Origin: Methylococcaceae bacterium
GTDB lineage: Bacteria; Pseudomonadota; Gammaproteobacteria; Methylococcales; UBA1147
Reading direction: 5' to 3'
DNA length: 10,049 nt
Assembly: GCA_022616595.1 (NCBI GenBank)
Contig: JAKEEL010000132.1
Location: forward strand, 1-10,049
Part shown: positions 4,054 to 10,049 of the stretch, in pieces
Position numbering within the stretch: position 1 is the stretch's first letter
Layout of the letters: each line of letters opens with the position of its first letter
The notes under the pieces: model-generated
What the model was told of the DNA's origin: nothing
The model's database searches: none
The model's input: only the letters and a program-made list of their open reading frames with translations
Program-made: the position numbers and the translations under genes

Positions 4054-6682
4054 GTGAATCAGGATCCGGTAGTTGCATTTTTTGTAACGAGACAGACAAG
4101 CGGTCGACCAGTCCGTTGATTCCCCCGAGCTGCATTTTAATCGCGTGGCGCAATTGCTGGTAAGCCTCGCCAACCGCAGCCTGCTGCTGTGCGATTTGAC
4201 TGTTTGCGAAGTAGTGCCGGTTTTTGCGCCGAATCGAAAGGTAACTCGCGGCGAATCTGGCCACATATTCAAGCACGGGTCTTTGCTGGGTTTCATTTAG
4301 CGCGGGCTTTTGATTGAACAGCAACACGAACATGCCGAGCAAAGCTTTTTCCTCGGATTCCGGATCTTCGAGGGCAAGAATTGCCTCGGCATCGGTATGG
4401 ATGCCCATCGACGTGTCGCAGGTAAATTCCGTGGGGACTTCCGTGTAATAGAATGGTCGTTTGGCTGGGTCGCCCAATACTTTGAAAATCAGGGTCCTGT
4501 CAAAATGTTTACCGATGTCTTGTTCCCATTGCTCAACTCGTTCGGGCGCTTTCTCGCTGATTTGGTTTTGGTTAAATTCCATACCGGCAGTTTCTGGATA
4601 ATCTTGCAGACACTCCCAAACACGAACGACTTTCAATTTTCGCGCATCGCCCGGTTTCAGGGGTAGCGGAATCGTGGACCGTGGTTCCAGCCACAATGCC
4701 GCGGCACACGCGGTGTAGCCATAGAGAATACTCACGAGCCGATTGATTACTTCCGGGTCTTGGCTTTCTTCCATGGCGATATGCAATTTCAATAAATCGC
4801 CATGCATGCGCCGGGCTCGCAATGCGTGAAGCGCCTGGCCGACTTCGAGCGCGATCGCTTTAACCAGCTCAAAATCTGCGGACGTTTTTTCATTTTTTCC
4901 GTAAAATCCAGGGTCGCGATGCTCGACGTTAATGGTGCCGATCACCACCTCACCTGCCATGATCGGCACCAGCATTCGAGCTCGTGTCGATTTCCGAAAG
5001 TTTTCTTGATCCGATACGCTGTTTGTATCCGGGTAAAATACTGATTTGCGGGTTTGAATCGCCTGTGAATAAATCTTAAGGTGGCGTTCACTACTCCGAA
5101 TCGTAATTTTCTTCGGAGCCTCGCTCGATCGAAATCCGCGTGTCCAATGATAAATTTTCTCGTTCTCCTGATTCCGAACAGGGGGATCCGGCCTAACCAC
5201 GCCGGTCGTACCCGGTGCAATCAGACGCAAGGTAACCCTGCCGCCGAAAGCCGGGTTCTCGGCAGGATTCGGAGTGAATTCATCACGCCATAGATGCAAG
5301 TGTTTGTGTAATGACTCGACAGCAAGACCCGCGATTTCATTTTCGCTTTCAGACTCGAGCAAATCCTTCCCTAGATCCGTGAGATCGATCTGGCGTTGGT
5401 GATTGCCGAGTCGCGATTTGATCTGTTGGACAAATAGACCAAGGCGCGCAACGAAGACTTTAAAGTACTGCACATCTTCCGAGAAAAATGGTGATCCCTT
5501 CTCGCGGGTAACAAAGAAGGTTCCAAGCTTGTTGCCATCCGCTTGAAGCGGTGCAGCCATGGCTCTGCGATCTCGGTAATACTCGAACTCCGTTTGTTTA
5601 TCTCCGAGGTAATCGCTGGTCAAATGATCAAATAAACCTGTTCCAAAAGCTTTATGTTTCAGTAATTCCTTAAAGACCGGCAACGCATCCCAGGCTATTT
5701 CGTCGGGACATTTAGCAGGGTCATCGTCAGTAGACCCGATTTTTTTTAGTATCCAGGGTTCGACTTGCGAGTCTTCGGTAACACCTCCTATTCTTGTCGC
5801 GCGAGGAAATATCCTCATGCTCAGGTGAGACGCGTAACGCGTTTTGATCAACGGAACAGACACCGCGTCCCATACCTGTTTCAAAGGCCCTTCCACATTT
5901 CCATCCGCAAGCCATTCATTTTCACCAAGCTGCTTCTTGATTTCGTATTCCAGAACGTCATACAGATTCTGCCAGAGCCGCGTCCAGGCACGTACCTGCA
6001 TTTCGTTGAATCCGCTTTTCTGCAGGGATCGTAAAAGAACAGAAGTACTGCAGTTTTCTCCAAGCGCTCCCTGGTTATTTCTCGAATCCGATTGGCCTTC
6101 AAGGCCTTTTTCGGTGAATACTTTGTCAGCGCCCGCTCCGAGGACTTTCTCATTGAAGTATTTATCGTTATCGATCGCCGAACCACCCCGCGTAACAATC
6201 GCGCAGGGCAAGTAATAGAGCCGCAGCAATTCCGGATCGATCATCGATTTGAATCTTTCGTCAATGGAATTGCGGTCAGTCGGTGGCCGAAGCGATTCCA
6301 AAATATCCAGGCCGGTAAAGTTCTTTTCAAATTGGTAATCGATCAATATAAAGTCAAAATCCTGACCTTCGCGGATCCTCTGCAGGATCAACCGCCTGAC
6401 TTCGTCTTTGGATGTTGGATCGAGTCCTTCGATATCGATTTTAAGATCAAGACTGGAAGCCGCTGATTTCATCGACTGCAAAAACGTCGGATTATCGTCT
6501 ACCACCAGTAGTCTGATTGGATTGTCCTCCGGCTGACAATCCTTGCGACCCAAGTCCCGAACCGTGGCAAAGCTTTCGTTCACCCGTTGCTTGAGACTGG
6601 ATATCAATTCATTCGCGGAGTCCGTTACGAGAGCATCGGCACCGAAGGCTTCTTCAAATTCGGGTTTGCGAATATCGGTCAT
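4046..6682 (-). CDS. REC-GAF-GAF-GAF signalling protein with kinase-like DHp helix, 3'-truncated by the IS
   Basis: The visible product is 878 residues. Residues about 57-195 are a response-regulator receiver: acidic pair D62-D63 in LLVVDDN, phosphoacceptor D115 in FILIDYQF, T164 in AIVTRGG and K192. Three GAF-like sensor modules follow (about 270-420, 435-620 and 630-820), each ending in the typical hydrophobic strand and helix (LGTFFVTREKG, IGTINVEHRD, LGMFVLLFNQ). The end (LRHAIKMQLGGINGL, H846) aligns with the phosphoacceptor helix of the neighbouring kinase (LAHELHTQLVNLHDI). However, the residue after His is Ala rather than Glu. The protein stops in the loop after this helix. The last codon and TAA lie in the IS inverted repeat, so the second DHp helix and any ATPase domain are lost. 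The start is supported by TAAGGAG eight bases before the ATG, overlapping the kinase gene's stop. Likely cytoplasmic partner of that kinase. Confidence 0.85.
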   Translation of the reverse strand: MTDIRKPEFEEAFGADALVTDSANELISSLKQRVNESFATVRDLGRKDCQPEDNPIRLLVVDDNPTFLQSMKSAASSLDLKIDIEGLDPTSKDEVRRLILQRIREGQDFDFILIDYQFEKNFTGLDILESLRPPTDRNSIDERFKSMIDPELLRLYYLPCAIVTRGGSAIDNDKYFNEKVLGAGADKVFTEKGLEGQSDSRNNQGALGENCSTSVLLRSLQKSGFNEMQVRAWTRLWQNLYDVLEYEIKKQLGENEWLADGNVEGPLKQVWDAVSVPLIKTRYASHLSMRIFPRATRIGGVTEDSQVEPWILKKIGSTDDDPAKCPDEIAWDALPVFKELLKHKAFGTGLFDHLTSDYLGDKQTEFEYYRDRRAMAAPLQADGNKLGTFFVTREKGSPFFSEDVQYFKVFVARLGLFVQQIKSRLGNHQRQIDLTDLGKDLLESESENEIAGLAVESLHKHLHLWRDEFTPNPAENPAFGGRVTLRLIAPGTTGVVRPDPPVRNQENEKIYHWTRGFRSSEAPKKITIRSSERHLKIYSQAIQTRKSVFYPDTNSVSDQENFRKSTRARMLVPIMAGEVVIGTINVEHRDPGFYGKNEKTSADFELVKAIALEVGQALHALRARRMHGDLLKLHIAMEESQDPEVINRLVSILYGYTACAAALWLEPRSTIPLPLKPGDARKLKVVRVWECLQDYPETAGMEFNQNQISEKAPERVEQWEQDIGKHFDRTLIFKVLGDPAKRPFYYTEVPTEFTCDTSMGIHTDAEAILALEDPESEEKALLGMFVLLFNQKPALNETQQRPVLEYVARFAASYLSIRRKNRHYFANSQIAQQQAAVGEAYQQLRHAIKMQLGGINGLVDRLSVSLQKMQLPDPDSPR

Positions 6683-6694
6683 GATATTGACTCC

Positions 6695-8515
6695 TTAATT
6701 TGGTTCGCGACGGCGCGAGAATTCGAGCCGAAAGCCCGCGCGCGCGTTGATATTTCTTGCAACAGGATCGCTATAAACAATTGAACCTCCCAAATATTCC
6801 ATGAGTTGGCGGCACAGGTACAAACCCTGCCCATGCCCGGTTTTTCGAGTCGTAAATCCGCGGGTGAATATACGCTCGCGGTGTTCTGGCAGCACCTCGG
6901 GGCCGGTGTTGGCCAACAGAAGAACCACCGAATCATCCTCGGGTTCGGACTCGACCAATATCATGATCTTATCCCCGTCCATGGGTGCGGGCTCGGCGGC
7001 TCGAATCAACTGCCCGGTTCGGTCACGAGGCGGTTCGCGCGCTTCCTGGATGGCCTGAGCGCCATTGACCAGGACATTGACCAGAACCACGAGCAGCAAG
7101 GCCCGGTCGGATTCAACCGAAATCGCATGGGCACGACTTCGCTCGACCAGTACCCGGGTTTTGGCGTAGCCCTCGACCCTGCCTCGAGTCAGAGCCAACG
7201 CTTCGTCCACCACCTCTCCGAGCATAAAGCTTTCCAACAAACGCGCGCGCATCATATTGTTATAACCCTGGACCACCTGGAAAACTTTGGTGGTTTCCTG
7301 AATGGCATCAATCACGCGTCCGCCGAGCGACAGAATGCCGGGGTCGTCCGGTCTCGCCTGGAGAATGCGTTCGATCTCCTCTGCCAACCCGACATTGATA
7401 TCATGCAAATTGACCAATTGGGTGTGCAGCTCGTGCGCCAAAATACCCGGTCCCAGGGTGCGGATCAAATCTTCGCGGTGTGCATTGATGCGTTTATCCA
7501 GGTTGCCGAGCTGATGATCGAGTTGCCGGTAGGCGATTCGCAGCAACATCATCATGCGCCATTCGTGCGGTGCGCTGCGGCCAGCCTTCGGACTGACCGG
7601 TGTGCCGTAGTCAGGATAAGCTATCAAAATCAACCGGTCGGGTTGATCGGCTTGTTCTGACTTGAGGGTGATGCACGAAAGCCAAAATGCATCCAGTGGC
7701 GCGAGGTTGGGGTTTTTTATACTTTGCCTGACCAGAGAGTCGATCTCACCCTGATAGGGATACACCGACGAAATGTAACGCGCCTGCCAAACGGCGATAT
7801 CGGGATCGTCGGGACCGGCATCGAAAAGCTTTTGGAAAAAAGGACGCTCAGATCCGTCCCTAAGTTGTTGTCCGAATTTCGCCCAATGGTCGGGGTGAAT
7901 ACGGTTACAGTGGCTGATACGTTGCCCCAACCGGTAGTGGACAAATTCCCCGCCGTCGCGGATTTCTTCGACCACCAGCGCAAAAAGCGCGTCGGATTTA
8001 CCTCGTTCGATTAAAATTTCCAGCCTTCGCATAAAATTGCGCAGCACTTCTTCTCGCCAGTGTCCGGCGATGATGGAACGAAAAATTTCATCGATCCATT
8101 CGTCATATTCCTGTCCGGACGCGCGGCGCGCCCCCGGACCAAGATAGGTGGCGTCTTTAAAGCTGAATGAGTTCTGGATTTCGTGGGCCCGTCTGCGTAC
8201 ATCAGGCGGAACATTTCCGGCGAAAACCGCCTTCAGGACCTCATCGACTACATGGTCGACGGGATGCGAATGATTTATGATTGATCTTGGTTGCGGAAGG
8301 TGGAGTCTATCGTGTCGGCACATCAAAATTCGGTCAAGTTTCCCGTCAATCTGCCTTCTTTGGAAATGGGAAGTCGCAAACTCGGGGCTTACTGCCGGGT
8401 CTGGCTGGTAAACTAGCGCAGCGATCCGAATAACACAAGAGCGGCGAAATCGATCGCAAAGATCCGGATCAATGTCCGGTGGAAAACGGAAAACACGACG
8501 GGCCCAATGACTCAT
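6695..8515 (-). CDS. Histidine kinase, cytoplasmic, with large novel N-terminal region
   Basis: A 606-residue sensor kinase with no transmembrane segment. Residues 1-240 are not recognised. Residues about 240-345 look GAF-like (PDRLILIAYPDYG). A helical linker leads to the phosphoacceptor motif ILAHELHTQL (H361, with the catalytic E362). The ATPase domain runs from about 430 to 600: N-box LVNVLVNGAQAI (N484), a G1-type ANTGPEV (the usual D of DxG is replaced), F-box IFTRGFTTR, and G2 GHGQGLYLCRQLMEYLGGSI. It autophosphorylates on His by family rule. The REC protein encoded 12 bases downstream is its probable phosphate acceptor. The start is uncertain: ATG 8515 has no good ribosome site, and neither does M65 (MCRHDR). 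The first 60 residues are R-rich and less domain-like, so a later start is possible. Confidence 0.87.
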   Translation of the reverse strand: MSHWARRVFRFPPDIDPDLCDRFRRSCVIRIAALVYQPDPAVSPEFATSHFQRRQIDGKLDRILMCRHDRLHLPQPRSIINHSHPVDHVVDEVLKAVFAGNVPPDVRRRAHEIQNSFSFKDATYLGPGARRASGQEYDEWIDEIFRSIIAGHWREEVLRNFMRRLEILIERGKSDALFALVVEEIRDGGEFVHYRLGQRISHCNRIHPDHWAKFGQQLRDGSERPFFQKLFDAGPDDPDIAVWQARYISSVYPYQGEIDSLVRQSIKNPNLAPLDAFWLSCITLKSEQADQPDRLILIAYPDYGTPVSPKAGRSAPHEWRMMMLLRIAYRQLDHQLGNLDKRINAHREDLIRTLGPGILAHELHTQLVNLHDINVGLAEEIERILQARPDDPGILSLGGRVIDAIQETTKVFQVVQGYNNMMRARLLESFMLGEVVDEALALTRGRVEGYAKTRVLVERSRAHAISVESDRALLLVVLVNVLVNGAQAIQEAREPPRDRTGQLIRAAEPAPMDGDKIMILVESEPEDDSVVLLLANTGPEVLPEHRERIFTRGFTTRKTGHGQGLYLCRQLMEYLGGSIVYSDPVARNINARAGFRLEFSRRREPN

Positions 8516-8648
8516 TTTAAGTGAGATCTGGACGATTCTGGTGTTATTCGGTTAAGCCTTCGATCTGATTGACATCTGTCTCGAAAGACTGTGCGGGTTT
8601 CGTGGCGTGAGTGGTAATATTGCCGTCGCATGGACATCTCGATCCGGA

Positions 8649-8654
8649 TATAAT
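8649..8654 (+). promoter_or_regulatory. Candidate -10 box for the STAND regulator gene
   Basis: A perfect TATAAT about 120 bases before the ATG. No good -35 box lies at 16-18 bases: TGGACA at 8631 is too close (12) and TTGCCG at 8620 too far (23). If used, it probably needs an activator. Confidence 0.3.
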
Positions 8655-8726
8655 CGCGCATCATTGGCGACCTCTCGATAACCCGCCGGACGAGAAGAAA
8701 TTCGGTTGCCGTGAAGTGCCAGGAAC

Positions 8727-8745
8727 TCTGACGTTCGACGTCAGA
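8727..8745. promoter_or_regulatory. Palindromic operator candidate (8-bp arms, 3-base centre)
   Basis: TCTGACGT-TCG-ACGTCAGA is a perfect dyad ending 27 bases before the STAND regulator's ATG and downstream of the TATAAT. Symmetry and position suggest a binding site for a dimeric regulator in the untranslated leader, or an RNA hairpin. The bound protein is unknown. Confidence 0.45.
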
Positions 8746-8772
8746 TCGAATCGGGTGACAAAATGGATAAAA

Positions 8773-10049
8773 ATGGGAACCCGCAGTAAATTCGGTCATA
8801 TTTTGACGGACACCGGTTCCGGATGGCCGCTGTCGGCGCTCGGGCTTGCGAAGCTGACCCGTCCGCAAGTGCCCAACGCGGTTCCGCGCGATCGGCTGTT
8901 CACACAATTGGATCATTTGCTCGCGGAGCGGCAGATCCTGTGGATCCATGGCCCGCCGGGCGCAGGCAAAACCACGTTGATTGCGAGTTATCTGAAGGTC
9001 ACGAACCGTTCGGGTATCTGGTACCAGGTCGATCACGATGACGGCGATCCGGCCAGTTTCTTTTACTATCTTGGGCTTGCGTCCGCGGGCAAGACTTCCC
9101 ATGGGCATCCGCCGATGCCCTTGCTGACTCCTGAATACCTGCCCGATATCGAAGGATTTGCGCGCCGATTTTTTCGCGAACTCAACTCGAGAATTGGCGA
9201 ATCAGCCTTCGTCGTGTTCGACAATTATCAGGAGGTCGCGGCGAGTTCAGCCCTTCACAAGGCGGTTGCGTGCGCGCTGTCAGAAATTCCCGCGGCCACT
9301 CGGGTGGCGGTCCTGAGCCGCGCAGAGCCGCCGCCGGAATATGCCCGCCACATTGCGAATTCGCTGATTGCACCGGTCGGCTGGGAGGATCTGCAGTTGA
9401 CTCTGGAGGAAACCCGGCTTCTCGCGGCCGCGAGGCAGACAGTCTGTCCCGCGGTCGTGCAAACGATGCACGAGCAATCGAACGGTTGGGCCGCGGGGCT
9501 GATTCTGATGCTCGAGCGGCTCAGGCAGAGCGGCGCGGTGGATCCGGTCGCCAGACCTGAATCACTGGAAACCGTGTTCAACTATTTTGCCGGGGAAGTG
9601 TTCGAGGAACTGGACACGGATTCCCGGAACTTCCTGATCCGAACCTCCGTGCTGCCGCGGATCACCGCAAGTCTTGCGACCGCTGTCACCGGAAATGAGG
9701 ACGCGGCGAATGTGCTCGCGGATCTGCATAAGCGGCAACTGTTTATCGACCGGTGCGAGGGGGATACGCTGAGCTACCAGTACCACGCGCTGTTTCGGTT
9801 GTTTCTTAGGGCCAAGGCGCAGGAGTCGTCGACGACAGCGGAATGGAATGCGCTGGTGGTCGCTTCGGCGGAGGCGCTCGCGGCCTGCGGACAGGCGGAA
9901 GAAGCCGTGCCTCTTTTTGTCGCGGGTCAGGCATGGGAGTCCGCGATTCAAATGATTGTGACTCAAGCACAGGGGCTGCTCACCCTCGGACGCTGGCAGA
10001 CGGTTCGCCAGTGGATCGAGTTGCTGCCCGAAGCGGTACGCGAGACGAC
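8773..10049 (+). CDS. MalT/BTAD-like STAND ATPase transcriptional regulator, 3' end outside window
   Basis: An open frame of 425 codons with no stop before the window end. The opening resembles MalT-like LuxR-family and BTAD-type regulators: LAKLTRPQVPNAVPRDRLF (25-43), then Walker A GPPGAGKTT (60-68), IWYQVDHDDGDPASFFYYL (82-100), a Walker B-like VVFDNYQE (147-154, usually LDDYH) and LSRAEPP. It continues with NGWAAGL and the winged-helix/arm region containing YQYHALFRLFLRAKA, then helical repeats. Such proteins are signal-responsive ATPases that end in a DNA-binding domain; that part is outside the window, so LuxR versus SARP/BTAD cannot be decided. The start at ATG 8773 is preceded only by a weak GGA; in-frame GTG 8755 is an alternative. 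Its base composition looks richer in G and C than the kinase genes. It is transcribed away from the kinase operon and might regulate it. Confidence 0.85.
   Translation, partial: MGTRSKFGHILTDTGSGWPLSALGLAKLTRPQVPNAVPRDRLFTQLDHLLAERQILWIHGPPGAGKTTLIASYLKVTNRSGIWYQVDHDDGDPASFFYYLGLASAGKTSHGHPPMPLLTPEYLPDIEGFARRFFRELNSRIGESAFVVFDNYQEVAASSALHKAVACALSEIPAATRVAVLSRAEPPPEYARHIANSLIAPVGWEDLQLTLEETRLLAAARQTVCPAVVQTMHEQSNGWAAGLILMLERLRQSGAVDPVARPESLETVFNYFAGEVFEELDTDSRNFLIRTSVLPRITASLATAVTGNEDAANVLADLHKRQLFIDRCEGDTLSYQYHALFRLFLRAKAQESSTTAEWNALVVASAEALAACGQAEEAVPLFVAGQAWESAIQMIVTQAQGLLTLGRWQTVRQWIELLPEAVRET

Larger units (their letters stand above)
8516..8772. other. Divergent intergenic region between the kinase and STAND-regulator genes
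   Basis: These 257 bases hold the promoters of the minus-strand signalling operon and the plus-strand regulator. A perfect TATAAT (8649-8654, +) and a 19-bp palindrome (8727-8745) are annotated separately. No convincing promoter was found for the kinase operon. A long minus-strand frame crosses the region but is antisense to the regulator and not believed. Confidence 0.5.

Noticed and set aside
6733..6748. Alternating CGCGCG tract near the end of the kinase gene
   Set aside because: It encodes ordinary kinase residues (NARAGF region) and is too short to support a structural or regulatory claim.
6806..7660. 284-codon plus-strand frame
   Set aside because: Antisense to the ATPase and DHp region of the histidine kinase, which carries clear family motifs. 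The frame is a by-product of codon usage there.
8512..9108. 198-codon minus-strand frame just upstream of the histidine kinase gene
   Set aside because: Its first half is antisense to the Walker A region of the STAND regulator and its product is R-rich without domains. The overlap with the kinase start is accidental.
1..10049. CRISPR array, tRNA or rRNA genes, retron or toxin-antitoxin pairs
   Set aside because: No regularly spaced repeats, tRNA-like cloverleaf, rRNA sequence or paired small genes of known type were seen on reading both strands.

Overview
The window reads as a stretch of a Pseudomonadota chromosome, probably a beta- or gammaproteobacterium with an exosortase/EPS-type envelope. 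The evidence is a PEP-CTERM sorted protein, a sigma-54-type promoter in front of it, a MalT/BTAD-like STAND regulator and two transposases of families common in that phylum. Family names here come from motif recognition; no database search was run.

Layout, left to right. (1) Bases 1-156 hold the C-terminal end of an IS4/Tn5-type transposase (+). Its end overlaps, antisense, the 3' end of a membrane-anchored hypothetical gene (35-700, -), which was probably cut by that element. (2) Bases 701-1060 are non-coding, with three hairpins. (3) Bases 1061-1950 (-) hold a two-gene unit, a 62-residue small ORF joined by an ATGA overlap to a PEP-CTERM protein gene. Upstream lie a near-consensus sigma-54 -24/-12 promoter and a pair of direct repeats that could be its enhancer. 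(4) Bases 2141-4053 are a complete ISAs1-family insertion sequence with 18-bp imperfect ends (15/18). It encodes a transposase with an N-terminal DruA-like (DUF4338) domain. The gene is split into two frames exactly at an in-phase A_AAA_AAG heptamer, and the DDE triad is divided between the frames. (5) Bases 4046-8515 (-) are a two-gene signalling operon: a 606-residue histidine kinase, then a REC-GAF-GAF-GAF protein with a kinase-like DHp helix. The second gene is cut by the IS; its last codon and stop lie in the IS inverted repeat, so the second DHp helix and any ATPase domain are missing. (6) From 8773 to the window end (+) runs a divergently transcribed STAND-type ATPase regulator, 425 codons of which are visible.

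The IS has no matching target duplication, and no remnant of the kinase gene is visible on its far side. The PEP-CTERM unit and the signalling operon were therefore probably brought together by an IS-associated rearrangement. The kinase and REC-GAF proteins look like partners in one phosphorelay that is now probably damaged. The strongest leads are the sigma-54/small-ORF/PEP-CTERM arrangement and the frameshift site dividing the DruA-fused transposase.
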